64,000 nt of DNA from Candidatus Sumerlaeota bacterium (lineage in GTDB: Bacteria; Sumerlaeota; Sumerlaeia; MWCT01; JAUWMI01), in the NCBI GenBank assembly GCA_030613245.1, contig JAUWMI010000017.1, forward strand, positions 1 through 64,000, read 5' to 3'. How positions within the stretch are numbered: position 1 is the stretch's first letter; every line of letters begins with the position of its first letter. This document shows, piece by piece, positions 26,266 to 35,415 of this stretch. The position numbers were made by a program, and so were the translations under genes. The notes under the pieces were generated by a model that did not search any database, had not been told where the DNA came from, and worked only from the letters and a program-made list of their open reading frames with translations.

Positions 26266-27336
26266 CTACGGTAAAGCAGCCAACTTTTTCATAATCAAAT
26301 CTACAATATTTTCTACGGAGGTATTCTTCAGAGAAATATAACCTACGGTTTCTGCTAGGCCAGGAATTTTAGTATTGTCGATTCTAATGGGAAGGATATA
26401 TTCAGTCCTTTGACGAAAAGCACGAGCCTGAGCGCTTTTACGTTCATGATTTGTCCAAGTCTTTTCCGCATAATGTTTGGATAGCAACATGATACAATAA
26501 CGGGATGCTTTTCCATAAACATAATCTAAATGCTCGTATAGATTTTTGCCCCAAAGAGTTTCTTGCTCGAAGTCGTCATAAAACACTTCAATATCGCGAC
26601 TTTCAAGTTCTTTAGCTAACTGTTCGGCAATTTCTCTATCTTCTCCAGCAAATGAAATAGCAACATCGTACTTGAACTCCTCCTCTACCTCTAGATTTCC
26701 AGCTACTTCGGTACGTATCCTAGCTTCCCCTTTTAGTTCAACCCTCCTTGCAGTAAGGAACGATAATTGTTTAACACCCTCACTTGTTATATACATGCCG
26801 CCATTTTCTATGGTTAGTTCATTAGTTTCTCCGTGATTGATCAACCCGTCTTCCAATAGAATTGATGCATTAAACAGATATTGTTTTTCCGTAATGCCAA
26901 GAATACCACAAAAACCCCCTACATCTATCGAATCAAGTTTATACCGTAGCGGATTCTTCTTTCTAATATTCAGTAGACCAGTCAAAAGCCATCGCTGAAT
27001 ATATTCATCCTCAACAGATTTAACTTCAGAGCGAAGAGTTTTTGAAGTAATTTCTTGAAGATACTCCTTTCCATGATCATAAAGTCCTAAAGCAATTCTA
27101 GCTCTTGCTTTTGCAAAAGTGAGCTTTTTAAGCTCTGGAATAGCATCTGAGTTCCTACTTCCATACTTTATGGCAATTGCTGTTCCCGTAATAAACGTTC
27201 CTTCAGCAAATAGCCTATCGGATTCAGCTGTTGCGTCTTCTGGCTCTACTACAACCCAATAACCTTGACCGTCTTTTGTTCGTGGGTCTGCGTCACCTAT
27301 CAGATTACAATTCTGATAGGGTTCCTGGCTACTCAT
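26266..27336 (-). CDS. TIR-domain protein, candidate immune effector
   Basis: The 356-residue protein has an N-terminal ~200-residue region and a C-terminal TIR domain from ~residue 222: KYDVAISFAGEDREIAEQLA, then VFYDDFEQETLWGKNLYEHL, RYCIMLLSKHYAEKTWTNHE and YILPIRID. Bacterial TIR domains of this type often hydrolyse NAD or make cyclic-ADP-ribose signals in anti-phage systems; the glutamate in the DFEQETLWGK region is the candidate catalytic residue. The N-terminal part ends in what looks like a winged helix (LGITEKQYLFNASILLEDGL, then GMYITSEGVKQLSFL). No ThsA or other partner is adjacent. Base composition is clearly more AT-rich than the neighbours, suggesting transfer. GGAG lies 9 nt upstream. 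Confidence 0.82.
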   Translation of the reverse strand: MSSQEPYQNCNLIGDADPRTKDGQGYWVVVEPEDATAESDRLFAEGTFITGTAIAIKYGSRNSDAIPELKKLTFAKARARIALGLYDHGKEYLQEITSKTLRSEVKSVEDEYIQRWLLTGLLNIRKKNPLRYKLDSIDVGGFCGILGITEKQYLFNASILLEDGLINHGETNELTIENGGMYITSEGVKQLSFLTARRVELKGEARIRTEVAGNLEVEEEFKYDVAISFAGEDREIAEQLAKELESRDIEVFYDDFEQETLWGKNLYEHLDYVYGKASRYCIMLLSKHYAEKTWTNHERKSAQARAFRQRTEYILPIRIDNTKIPGLAETVGYISLKNTSVENIVDLIMKKLAALP

Positions 27337-28343
27337 GGGTAATTGCTCCTTTTTTCATTGTCGAATAATTATTAATAATCGCAATATTGTGTTAATGGTG
27401 CCAATTGGGAATATTGTCTCCAGCATTCTGTCTTTTTCTCTGCTTTGTCCTTTTGGCGACCGGGCAGAGAAGTTCTGATCGTGTCTAACAAAAGATATCA
27501 AAATGTGCGCCTAAGGCGCATACACGTCGTGCCGTCGTGGTTTGATACTTCTTTTTTAAAGCTCCCATGCCGCAGGCGGCAGCACGGATTTCCCCTGTTT
27601 CTTGAGAATCTGTGTACCTACAATTCTCGTAAGAATTTCAAAAAGTGTGAGCCGCTTTAAAACAGTCGCATTGCACATGTCTGCACTGGCACAATAAAGC
27701 CACTGGTTCGCAGAAAAAAGTCTGATGCTCATCAAAGGGAACTGGAACGGGAACTGGAAAGAAAAGGGACGGGATGCTATCTAAAGGAGCTGCGACCTTA
27801 TTATATCGTTATCCAATCCGGCCTGATGGGTCAATCAAATTCACAAGATAAATGAGCAGTCGGGGAGTTTTCTATAACGCCGACTGCTCATCCTGAGGAT
27901 CCTGAGTGAAACGAAGGGGACGAAGGATCTTACTCCTATAATGACTAAGGAGATCCCTTGCTTCGCGCGGGATGAGGGGTCGGGGGTAAAACTCCCCGAC
28001 CCCTCAGATAAACACTTAACACTTTCTTTATTGTCCCTTCTTATTTGTGCAGCACATAAATTTATGATGAACTTGAAATTCTAATACGCCTGAGGCGCAT
28101 AAACCACTACGACACAACGTACACAACGGAATCAAGGGCGAGCCGCCGCGGCGGACAACGGCGCCAGGACGCGGGAAAGTTTCTTATCGTTGGGGTAAGC
28201 CGGGGCATTTCCACACTTGATTTTAGCACTCCGGCTGCGTATACATACTTCTTGGTTGTATTCGGACGACATGCATTTTGGGACCTTGCGTTTGGCACTC
28301 TGGGATTTAGAATGAGATCGAAACACATGACAAGGAGGATGCG
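27337..28343. repeat. intergenic region with hairpins and dispersed repeats
   Basis: No credible gene. Visible are a GTGCGCCTAAGGCGCATAC palindrome near 27504, a CCGCAGGCGG palindrome near 27572 and GGGAACTGGAACGGGAACTGG near 27735. Two perfect 12-bp hairpins are present: ATGAGCAGTCGG/CCGACTGCTCAT (27851-27862, 27879-27890) and GAGGGGTCGGGG/CCCCGACCCCTC (27974-27985, 27994-28005). Between them is a CCTGAGGATCCTGAGTGAA-type repeat. CCGCCGCGGCGG lies at about 28141-28152. Confidence 0.6.
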
Positions 28344-28910
28344 ATGCAGTTTGGGCTGACGCGGGATGAGGTGTGGGAGCTGATACAGCAGAATATTTCG
28401 ACTGACGTGCTGGTCAAGCATTCTCTGGCCACGGAAGCAATTATGCGCGCGCTGGCAGAGCGGCTGGGCGAAGATCCGGAGACCTGGGGACTCGTGGGTC
28501 TGGTCCATGATCTTGACTTCGATAAGACCAAAGATACGCCGCATCAACATACACTGCTCACCGCTGAGATTCTGCGGGAGAAAGGTGTGTCGGAGGAAAT
28601 CATCGCGGCCATCATCGGCCACAACGAAGCCGTGGAAGGAAGCGTGCGCCAGAAACCCCTTGATTACGCCCTGGCGTGCGCTGAGTCTGTGACGGGACTC
28701 ATTGTCGCCACTGCTCTCATAATGCCTGATAAGAAGCTGGCAAGCGTAAAGCCCAAGTCTGTGCGCAAACGCATGAAAGAGAAAGCCTTTGCACGTAATG
28801 TAAACCGCTCGGCCATTGTGGAATGTGAGAAACTCGAGCTGGAGCTCGACGAATTCCTCACGCTCAGCGTCCAGGCCATGCAAGGCATTAGCGACAAGCT
28901 TGGCCTCTGA
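28344..28910 (+). CDS. HD-domain phosphohydrolase
   Basis: The 188-residue cytoplasmic protein carries an HDIG-type metal-dependent phosphohydrolase domain: His26 in VKHSLATEAIM, the His55-Asp56 pair in GLVHDLDFDKT, and downstream His66/His69 and IIGHNEA (H93 region) as likely metal ligands. Substrate is not predictable; small HD proteins of this kind act on nucleotides or phosphate esters. AAGGAGG lies just upstream of the ATG. It is followed on the same strand by deoC, which has its own promoter. Confidence 0.85.
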   Translation: MQFGLTRDEVWELIQQNISTDVLVKHSLATEAIMRALAERLGEDPETWGLVGLVHDLDFDKTKDTPHQHTLLTAEILREKGVSEEIIAAIIGHNEAVEGSVRQKPLDYALACAESVTGLIVATALIMPDKKLASVKPKSVRKRMKEKAFARNVNRSAIVECEKLELELDEFLTLSVQAMQGISDKLGL

Positions 28911-28937
28911 TGTCCAACAATTGATATGAAATAAAAA

Positions 28938-28966
28938 TTGACTAACTGTTTGATGAATCTTATATA
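28938..28966 (+). promoter_or_regulatory. putative deoC promoter
   Basis: TTGACT (28938-28943), 17-nt spacer, TATATA (28961-28966): a good sigma70-type match 66 nt before the deoC GTG. Confidence 0.6.
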
Positions 28967-29031
28967 GTAAATCTTCAGGGTTCTTCAAGAATTGGCGTAA
29001 AGGGGCCTGAAGCGTAGGGAGGAGATATCAG

Positions 29032-29946
29032 GTGGATCTGAATGACTTATCGCAGGAAGAACTGGCGTCGGTGGTGAATGAGGTAGTCCGGCGCGTGGTG
29101 TCGCGGCTTGAAGGTGAACCGTCTTCGCCTCCGGAGCCGGCTGAAGCGCCCGCGGCACTCTGTGCGCTGACTGCAGAACGCTGTACAGCATGCGGCAGTT
29201 GTGTGGAACGCCGGCCCGAGGACGTTCGCACCATGATTGATCAGGGGGCAAGCCGCATTGGGGCGCAGGTCGGCACCCAGCTCACCGCCCAGGATATTGC
29301 TCCTTTCATTGACCATACCCTGCTCAAGCCGAATGTCAAAGAGGAAGAAATCACCCAGCTCTGTAATGAGGCCAGGGAATTCGGCTTCGCAGCCATTTGT
29401 ATTAATCCCTCCTACGTACCACTGGCAGCCACCCTGCTGGCCAATACGCCAGTTAAGATTTGCACCGTGGTTGGCTTTCCCCTCGGCTCGATGACCACCG
29501 AAGCTAAGGCGTTTGAAACCCGTGACGCTGTGGCAAAGGGCGCCGACGAAATTGACGTGGTGATTAACGTTGGGAAGCTCAAGTCCGGCGACTATCAGTA
29601 CGTAGCGGAAGACATCAAGGCCGTGGTGAAAGCCGCGCAGCATCGCATCGTAAAAGTGATCATCGAGGCGGCAATGCTTACCGACGACGAGAAAGTGGCG
29701 GCATGCATTCTGGCCAAGGCAGGTGGCGCACAGTTTGTGAAAACCTCAACCGGCTTTGGCCCGGGTGGGGCGACTGCGCACGACGTCGCGCTGATGCGCC
29801 GCACAGTCGGTGCCGAGATGGGCGTGAAGGCCGCTGGCGGCATTCGCGACCTCGCCACTGCCGCAGAAATGGTAAAAGCTGGCGCAACACGTATCGGCGC
29901 TAGTGCCAGCATCCAGATCGTTACCTCCCAATCCAGTGCCAGTTAA
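29032..29946 (+). CDS. deoC: deoxyribose-phosphate aldolase with N-terminal extension
   Basis: DeoC cleaves 2-deoxyribose-5-phosphate to acetaldehyde and glyceraldehyde-3-phosphate. The class I aldolase body starts near residue 85: [60 protein letters not shown] and Schiff-base Lys in [14 protein letters not shown]. Before it lie ~85 extra residues: an amphipathic helix ([20 protein letters not shown]), a Pro/Glu/Ala linker and a cysteine cluster CTACGSC followed by [19 protein letters not shown]. Helix plus linker resembles microcompartment encapsulation peptides, though no shell genes are present. GTG start with GGGAGGAG 7 nt upstream. The stop overlaps the next gene. Confidence 0.93.
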   Translation: MDLNDLSQEELASVVNEVVRRVVSRLEGEPSSPPEPAEAPAALCALTAERCTACGSCVERRPEDVRTMIDQGASRIGAQVGTQLTAQDIAPFIDHTLLKPNVKEEEITQLCNEAREFGFAAICINPSYVPLAATLLANTPVKICTVVGFPLGSMTTEAKAFETRDAVAKGADEIDVVINVGKLKSGDYQYVAEDIKAVVKAAQHRIVKVIIEAAMLTDDEKVAACILAKAGGAQFVKTSTGFGPGGATAHDVALMRRTVGAEMGVKAAGGIRDLATAAEMVKAGATRIGASASIQIVTSQSSAS

Positions 29947-31654
29947 ACTCGCCAGAACTGCTGGGTTTTGCTTTGGTGTCCGTCGGGCTATGAAAATGGC
30001 CCTGGATACGGCTCACCAAAGAGGTGAGAAGATCTACACATTTGGGCCTCTGATCCACAATCAGCAGGCGATTGATCTGCTGCGCTCGAAACAAATCGAG
30101 GTCATCCATGACCCTGCTCTTGCAGGCTCCGGCCTGGTTATTATCCGCGCACACGGCGTCACGCCGGATATCCAATCCGCACTGATTCAGGCAGGCGCTC
30201 AAATCTGTGACGCCACGTGTCCCCATGTGGCGCGCGCGCAGGAGCTGATCCAGAAATTTACGGCGCAAGGCTATCATGGTATCGTAGTTGGTGATAAAGG
30301 TCATGCTGAGGTTGTCGGCCTGCTGGGCTACGCACAGGGTAATGCTACGGTAGTTGAAAAAGTTGAAGACGTCGCTGCGCTGCCGCCGCTTGATAAGGTC
30401 TGCGTTGTGGCCCAGACCACGCAAAGCGAGGAGCTCTTCCGCGACGTAACCCGGGCTGTCGCAAAACGCTATCCTCGTGCAAAGATTTTTAGCACCATCT
30501 GTCGTGCCACGGAAATGCGTCAGCAAGAAGCGATTGCGCTCGCTCACCAGGTGGACCTTATGGTGGTAGTTGGCGGGCGCCAGAGCGCGAACACACGCCG
30601 CCTGGTGGAGCTCTGCACGGCACAAGGGACACCAACGATCCACATTGAAACTGCTGACGAGCTGCAGTCTGACACTGTTGAGCGCTACACTACCGTCGGA
30701 GTAACTGCTGGGGCCTCGACGCCACTCTGGGTTATCCGTAATGTCGTCGAGGCACTGGAAGTCCTGCAACGTCGCCGTAAACCGCTCCCGGTGCGTCTTG
30801 TTCACGATCTCTTCACGGTCTTCATCTACAGCCAGGTCTTCCTTGCGCTGGGCGCTGCAGCCCTCACGTTCACGGCCAGCCGCCTCATCGGCTTTGAGCC
30901 AAACTTCTACAACTCGCTTCTCGCCTTCTTCTATGTCCTCGCCATGCACGTGCTAAACAAGCAACTCAGCCTGCCAAAAGATCGTTCCCTCTGCTACGGC
31001 GCACTTAAATTCTTTGCCCGCTATCAGCCAGTTCTGGTTGGCATGGGAGTTGCCGGGCTTTGCCTTTCACTTCTGCTCTCATTTGCCCTGAGCATCTCGG
31101 TATTCGGACTGATGCTCATCTCGGTTGGTCTGGGTATTATTTACAGCCTTGCGATTATTCCGCGCGGATGGTTCGCCGGGCTGCGATACCGCCGCTTGAT
31201 GGACATTCCTGGCTCAAAGGATCTTTTCATGGCTGGGGCGTGGACAGTGGTAGTAGTCCTGGTGCCGTTTATTGAAGAGGGACAACTGGTCTGGCCCCCG
31301 ATGTTCTTCACCGCGGCATTTGTTTTCTTGCTGGTGCTGATGCGCTCCATAGTGTTTGACAATCGCGACATCGAGGGAGACATTACGCTAGGCAAAGAAA
31401 CCTTGCCGATCATTCTTGGCATCCGCCGCACTATGGTTCTGCTCCAGGTCTTTATCGCGGTGCTGGCGCTTGCTCTCGTCATTGGCTGTGCGCTCGGTCA
31501 TCTTCCTCTCACTTCGCTCTACCTGCTCGTCGTGGTCGTCTATGCAGCTATTGGCTCGCTGGTGCGCTTCCGCCAGGAGTTCTACCACAGCCCTTATTAC
31601 GATGCCCTTATTGATAGCCAGTTCATTCTCGCTGGCCTTCTCAGCATGGTCTGA
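29936..31654 (+). CDS. ispH: IspH - UbiA-like prenyltransferase fusion
   Basis: One 572-residue frame joins two enzymes. Residues 1-~285 are IspH (HMBPP reductase, last step of the MEP pathway): iron-sulfur ligands Cys12 ([11 protein letters not shown]), Cys95 (CDATCPHV) and Cys189 ([11 protein letters not shown]), His41, His73, Glu125 in GHAEVVG, and the closing GVTAGASTP. Residues ~290-572 form a polytopic UbiA-like domain with ~8 membrane spans; the second Asp-rich motif is [19 protein letters not shown]. The first motif (usually NDxxDxxxD) appears reduced to [11 protein letters not shown]. IspH makes IPP/DMAPP; UbiA proteins transfer prenyl chains. GTG 29936 gives Cys12 its standard position; GTG 29903 is also in frame. 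It overlaps deoC. Confidence 0.9.
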   Translation: MPVKLARTAGFCFGVRRAMKMALDTAHQRGEKIYTFGPLIHNQQAIDLLRSKQIEVIHDPALAGSGLVIIRAHGVTPDIQSALIQAGAQICDATCPHVARAQELIQKFTAQGYHGIVVGDKGHAEVVGLLGYAQGNATVVEKVEDVAALPPLDKVCVVAQTTQSEELFRDVTRAVAKRYPRAKIFSTICRATEMRQQEAIALAHQVDLMVVVGGRQSANTRRLVELCTAQGTPTIHIETADELQSDTVERYTTVGVTAGASTPLWVIRNVVEALEVLQRRRKPLPVRLVHDLFTVFIYSQVFLALGAAALTFTASRLIGFEPNFYNSLLAFFYVLAMHVLNKQLSLPKDRSLCYGALKFFARYQPVLVGMGVAGLCLSLLLSFALSISVFGLMLISVGLGIIYSLAIIPRGWFAGLRYRRLMDIPGSKDLFMAGAWTVVVVLVPFIEEGQLVWPPMFFTAAFVFLLVLMRSIVFDNRDIEGDITLGKETLPIILGIRRTMVLLQVFIAVLALALVIGCALGHLPLTSLYLLVVVVYAAIGSLVRFRQEFYHSPYYDALIDSQFILAGLLSMV

Positions 31655-31910
31655 TAATTTCAAAAGCTATCTTTACGCAATCCTATTGCGTTTACAGCTA
31701 AGCCTCAGCCGATCCTGCAGCAGTATGCTTGGCCATAACCAATTCTGTTTTTTCAGGCTCTTTGTCAGATAGGTTAGCAAGAAAGCCTCTGATGCATTGA
31801 ATAACTTCAGTGTCTTCATATCTAGGCAAGTGTACGGCAGTTGCTTGGATCTGTGCCTCATTACGTAACGTGCCTGCTGTGTATTCCCTCTTCACCAGCC
31901 AACAGGACGA

Positions 31911-31938
31911 GTAGGGGCGTTTAATTAAACGCCCTTAC
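31911..31938. repeat. GTAGGGGC-family palindrome, GTTTAATTAAAC core
   Basis: GTAGGGGCGTTTAA followed by TTAAACGCCCTTAC; near-perfect palindrome beyond ispH. The same core is next to the second copy of the neighbouring element at 59621-59643. Confidence 0.8.
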
Positions 31939-31973
31939 TATTCAGCCGCCCTTTTTCTATTGTTACGATCAAG

Positions 31974-32165
31974 AAACGCTAACTTATTTGACAAAGAGCC
32001 TCTTTTTCTATGATCCTGTTAATGCATTCATAGCCCCCTTACCCCTTCCCTCTCGCCTAGGCGAGAGGAGTAAGGTTTACCCGCCTCAGGCGAGGTGAGG
32101 TTGAAAATGCGCCTTGTGCGTAGGGATTATCTCTCCCAAAACGCTAACTCATTTGAGAAAGAGCC
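31974..32165 (+). repeat. direct-repeat-bounded element, copy 1
   Basis: The element is bounded by two 27-bp near-identical direct repeats (31974-32000 and 32139-32165) containing TTTGACAAAGAGCC and TTTGAGAAAGAGCC. Inside are TCTCGCCTAGGCGAGAG, an extra ~20-bp piece around CCCGCCTCAGGCGAGG, and the TTGAAAATGCGCC module (32101-32122). An inverted copy lies at 59452-59620. The rest of 31,655-32,289 shows no gene. Confidence 0.75.
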
Positions 32166-32289
32166 TTTTTTCATTTGTATTTCTCCCAGAGCTCTGGTAT
32201 AAGACAAGTCTCATTGTTGATTTGGACTCCTATGAGCGGAGTTCCCTTTTCTAAAAATTATGTAAGCCCGCAACTATGTGGTGTGAAGC

Positions 32290-33129
32290 ATGAAGTACCG
32301 GATTCTCTTATCTAATGATGATGGCATTGACGCTCCAGGGCTATACGCCCTGTATGAAGAGATAACGCGGATAGCGGAGGTCACCGTTGTGGCCCCAGTC
32401 TCTGAGCAGAGCGGTGTAGGACATGCCATCTCCGTTTTCAACCACCTCACCTTGGAGAAGCGGTCTAAGCACGGCAAATTCTTCGGCTATGCGCTGGACG
32501 GGACCCCTGCGGATTGCGTGAAACTTGGTGTTACGACATTAATGTCAGAGCAACCGCATCTGGTGATGGCAGGAATCAACCGTGGGCAGAATACGGGCAA
32601 CAGCATCCTCTACTCCGGCACAGTTGCAGCTGCAATCGAGGGCACCATGTATAGCATCCCATCGTTTGCGATTTCCGTGGCAGCGCGCCGTAGTGAGCTT
32701 TGCCATTTTGCCTATGCAGCGAAATTCGCTGCGCGTCTGGCCAGATGTGTATTAGAAAAGGGACTGCCAAAAGGTGTTCTACTGAACGTGAATGTACCGA
32801 ATGTCCCCGAACAGGAGCTGTGTGGAGTGGTGATCTCGCACCAGGGCCAATCAATGTATGTTGACGTGTTTGAAGGCCATGGTGAAAAGGGTGAGATCCT
32901 GGCTTATCGCAATACTGGCGAGGAGATGATTTCCAGTACGGAAAGCGATGATGCTGACGACATTGTCCTTAAGCAAAACAAAATATCCATTACCCCGCTC
33001 CATTATGATCTTACCTTTCACCAGTTCCGCAAAGAACTGGAAAAATGGATGGCAGAGCACGTATGTCCTGATATTTCGGGGGAGCTAAAAGAACTCTCCA
33101 AAGACCTTGATGCAGAGTACCGCGAGTAG
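32290..33129 (+). CDS. surE: 5'/3'-nucleotidase SurE
   Basis: The 279-residue metal-dependent nucleoside monophosphatase has the family signature YRILLSNDDGIDAPGLYALY with the metal-binding Asp pair. It also has VAPVSEQSGVGHAIS, DGTPADCVKLG and AGINRGQNTGNSILYSGTVA. SurE dephosphorylates nucleotides and short polyphosphate in the cytoplasm. The C-terminal ~25 residues are acidic and variable. Its TAG stop is the TAG of a GTAGGGG repeat arm (33126-33132), so the repeat defines the protein end. A radical SAM gene follows after 45 bp. Confidence 0.96.
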   Translation: MKYRILLSNDDGIDAPGLYALYEEITRIAEVTVVAPVSEQSGVGHAISVFNHLTLEKRSKHGKFFGYALDGTPADCVKLGVTTLMSEQPHLVMAGINRGQNTGNSILYSGTVAAAIEGTMYSIPSFAISVAARRSELCHFAYAAKFAARLARCVLEKGLPKGVLLNVNVPNVPEQELCGVVISHQGQSMYVDVFEGHGEKGEILAYRNTGEEMISSTESDDADDIVLKQNKISITPLHYDLTFHQFRKELEKWMAEHVCPDISGELKELSKDLDAEYRE

Positions 33130-33154
33130 GGGTAACCCGCCGCGGCGGGGTGCC
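33126..33154. repeat. GTAGGGG repeat with GC-rich core at the surE stop
   Basis: GTAGGGGTAACCCG is followed by CCGCGGCGGGGTGCC. The outer arms belong to the GTAGGGGC family, while the core holds a CCCGCCGCGGCGGG palindrome. It supplies the surE stop codon. Confidence 0.6.
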
Positions 33155-33174
33155 CAACTCCGGAGAATCAGCCC

Positions 33175-34107
33175 ATGAAATTTCTCTTTGGCCCTGTGCC
33201 CTCACGCCGGCTTGGACGCTCGCTCGGCATTGACGTCATCTCGTACAAGAGCTGCAGCTTTGACTGTATCTACTGCGAGCTCGGATCAACCACCAATAAA
33301 ACCATCACGCGGCAGCGCTTTGTGGATCCAGCTGATGTGTTGAAAGAAGTGCATGAATACCTACGGCACGCCCCTTCGATAGACTACGTCACCTTCTCTG
33401 GCTCTGGTGAGCCAACCCTGAGCACGGATATCGGCCTCCTGGTCAAGGAAATCAAACTGCACTATACGTACCCGATAGCGGTTCTGACCAACAGCTCGCT
33501 GCTCGGGCGAGCTGACGTGCAGGAAGACCTTCGCCAGGTAGATGTGGTAATTGCTTCACTCGATGCAGGTACAGATGAAGTTTTGGAACGGATCAACCAG
33601 CCGCATCCAGCAATTAGGCTGCAGGAGATCATTGACACACTAATTGCCTTTCGCGAGCAGTTTAGCAGCCAGCTGTGGCTGGAAATCCTTTTCTGTAAGG
33701 ATGTAAACGATTCGCCCGAACACGTCAAAGCGCTGGCCGGCATTGCCGCGCGCATTAGGCCCCACAAAGTGCAGCTGGGCACGGTCTTCCGGCCACCTGC
33801 GGTTCCGAGTGTCGAGCCGGTCTCGGCCGAGTTCCTCCACGAGATTGCTCCACAATTTGGGCCGGCTGTGGAAGTGGTGCCTTTATTCAGACCAGCCACA
33901 GTACAAGAGCTTTCCGAGGGAGCCCGTGAAAAAATCCTCGCCATGCTCCAACGTCGGCCATGCGGCCTGAAAGAAACATCACAGGCTCTCGGGCTTTCGC
34001 GAGATGAAGTTGGGCAATGGATAGACGTCCTTGAGAAAGAAGGTGCAATTGACCGCGTCTACTTCTCGGGTGAAATTTATTATCAGGCAAGAAAGACATC
34101 CACTTAA
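33175..34107 (+). CDS. radical SAM protein with C-terminal winged helix
   Basis: The 310-residue protein has CSFDCIYC (residues 27-34), the CxxxCxxC ligand set of a [4Fe-4S]-SAM cluster, then YVTFSGSGEPTLS (SAM-binding GGEP-like) and further barrel strands. It opens FGPVPSRRLGRSLGIDVI, typical of the COG0731-type radical SAM group with unknown substrate. The C-terminal ~60 residues (RRPCGLKETSQALGLSRDEV) look like a winged-helix domain. Substrate cannot be inferred. It follows surE by 45 bp on the same strand. Confidence 0.88.
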   Translation: MKFLFGPVPSRRLGRSLGIDVISYKSCSFDCIYCELGSTTNKTITRQRFVDPADVLKEVHEYLRHAPSIDYVTFSGSGEPTLSTDIGLLVKEIKLHYTYPIAVLTNSSLLGRADVQEDLRQVDVVIASLDAGTDEVLERINQPHPAIRLQEIIDTLIAFREQFSSQLWLEILFCKDVNDSPEHVKALAGIAARIRPHKVQLGTVFRPPAVPSVEPVSAEFLHEIAPQFGPAVEVVPLFRPATVQELSEGAREKILAMLQRRPCGLKETSQALGLSRDEVGQWIDVLEKEGAIDRVYFSGEIYYQARKTST

Positions 34108-34130
34108 CATTTTTCATGCTTTTGCGACAT

Positions 34131-34158
34131 GTAGGGGCAATTCATGAATTGCCCCTAC
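34131..34158. repeat. perfect 28-bp GTAGGGGC palindrome
   Basis: GTAGGGGCAATTCA and TGAATTGCCCCTAC; identical in every base to the copy at 24025-24052, and 24 bp beyond the radical SAM gene. Confidence 0.9.
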
Positions 34159-34212
34159 GAGGGGAGAATTTGCTCTCTTGCGGGAATGCTCCCTGTAATA
34201 CTAGGCTAAATG

Positions 34213-34299
34213 CTTTTATCCGCGCAGTCGGATAAAATCGTTCTTAGAAAAGGTTTAGGAGTGGAGCGCGAGGGGTTCCGCTGCGGCGGACCCCTCGCA
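34213..34299 (+). repeat. composite two-hairpin repeat, copy 1
   Basis: TTTTATCCG/CGGATAAAA hairpin, then AAAGGTTTAGGAGTGGAGCG, then GCGAGGGG and CCCCTCGC flanking a small TCCGCTGCGGCGGA core. Related copies are at 35289-35387 and, inverted, at 55756-55860. Confidence 0.8.
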
Positions 34300-34345
34300 T
34301 TATCTAATTAGAAATTTGCCGAGAAATTATCGTAATACTGAACCA

Positions 34346-35197
34346 ATGAAAACTCCTCTTGATTGCATCCCTTGTTTTTACATTCAGTGTCTGGGCGCCC
34401 TCCGCCATGTTGACATTGACGAGCAACAGAAGAAGGAAGTCCTCCACCAACTCGGACGCGAGATCGAGCGCTTTTCCCTCGACGATCCGCCACCAATGAT
34501 GGGGCGAACCCTGCATCGGCTTGTGAAACTACGATGCCCTAATGGCGACCCATATGCGGAGTTGAAGCGCCGGTATCTGGCGCACGCACTTGAGCTTCAA
34601 CCTCAGATTACCCGTATGGTTCAGGAGGCCAGCGATCCATTGCTGGCTGCCGCCAAACTTGCCATTATCGGAAACGTGATTGACTTTGGCGCGCAACAAC
34701 GAGCAATTGACCTGGAAAACGAAATTCAGAGTTTGTACAAGCAAGAGCTGGCGATCTGCGATTACGCTGAGCTGCGACGTAGCCTTGCGCGCGCCGAGAC
34801 GATTCTCTACATTGCTGACAATGCCGCTGAGGTTGTGTTCGACAGGCTCCTGCTCGAGCAACTGAGCGCAAAATCCATCACCTTTGCCGTGCGTGGTGCG
34901 CCCATTATTAATGATGCAACACGCGAGGATGCGCACGCTGCAGGGATTGACCGGCTAGCAACCGTCATCACTACAGGAGATGATGCGCCTGGCATTCTGT
35001 TCGACTCCTGCTCCACGGAATTCCTGGATGCCTATAACCGTGCAGACCTGGTAATTGCCAAAGGCCAGGGCAATTTTGAAACTCTGAGCGACGAGACGCG
35101 ACCCCCCTGTTTTCTCCTCATGGCAAAATGTACAGTCCTAGCCCGCCACCTCAATGTTCCACGCAACTCCCTGATTCTCAAGTGCCAGAGCATGTAG
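34346..35197 (+). CDS. DUF89/ARMT1-like protein
   Basis: The ~283-residue protein begins MKTPLDCIPCFYIQCLGALR, the cysteine-containing opening of bacterial and archaeal DUF89 proteins. Further family stretches are LAIIGNVIDFGA, ILYIADNAAEVVFDRLLLEQ, FAVRGAPIINDATREDA and ADLVIAKGQGNFETLS with Asp residues expected to bind a metal. Characterised members are metal-dependent phosphatases that remove damaged sugar or pantetheine phosphates; the substrate here is unknown. ATG 34346 is chosen because the family starts at this motif; a start at 34316 would add ten unrelated residues. Confidence 0.85.
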   Translation: MKTPLDCIPCFYIQCLGALRHVDIDEQQKKEVLHQLGREIERFSLDDPPPMMGRTLHRLVKLRCPNGDPYAELKRRYLAHALELQPQITRMVQEASDPLLAAAKLAIIGNVIDFGAQQRAIDLENEIQSLYKQELAICDYAELRRSLARAETILYIADNAAEVVFDRLLLEQLSAKSITFAVRGAPIINDATREDAHAAGIDRLATVITTGDDAPGILFDSCSTEFLDAYNRADLVIAKGQGNFETLSDETRPPCFLLMAKCTVLARHLNVPRNSLILKCQSM

Positions 35198-35230
35198 AGC
35201 CACGTCCCATATCACATTCTCCACGAACAG

Positions 35231-35259
35231 GTAGGGGCAGGTTTTAAACCTGCCCCTAA
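35231..35259. repeat. GTAGGGGC-family palindrome, AGGTTTTAAACCT core
   Basis: GTAGGGGCAGGTTTTAAACC is followed by TGCCCCTAA; near-perfect, 33 bp beyond the DUF89 gene. Confidence 0.85.
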
Positions 35260-35288
35260 AAGGTCGTTCACCACTGTTCTGACTGGAG

Positions 35289-35387
35289 GATCGATATCAT
35301 CCGCCTAGGCGGATGATATCGATCATAAAGAAAGGTTTAGGAGGGGAGCGCGAGGGGAGACCCTTTTTCCAAAGGGTCCCCCTCGCA
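35289..35387 (+). repeat. composite two-hairpin repeat, copy 2, with 36-bp perfect palindrome
   Basis: 35289-35324 is a perfect 36-bp palindrome (half-site GATCGATATCATCCGCCT). It is followed by AAAGGTTTAGGAGGGGAGCG and then GCGAGGGG...CCCTTT...AAAGGG...CCCCTCGC. Same design as 34213-34299. Confidence 0.85.
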
Positions 35388-35415
35388 TTTTCAAATGCAA
35401 AATTCGGGATAATGA

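Noticed and set aside
28107-28988. 293-codon open frame on the minus strand
   Set aside because: It lies opposite the HD-domain gene, which has a strong ribosome site and conserved catalytic residues; the minus frame shows no family pattern.
29921-30949. 342-codon minus-strand frame, and a 198-codon one at 29047-29643
   Set aside because: Both are antisense to deoC and the ispH fusion, whose motifs are unmistakable; long shadows are common in this GC-balanced coding sequence.
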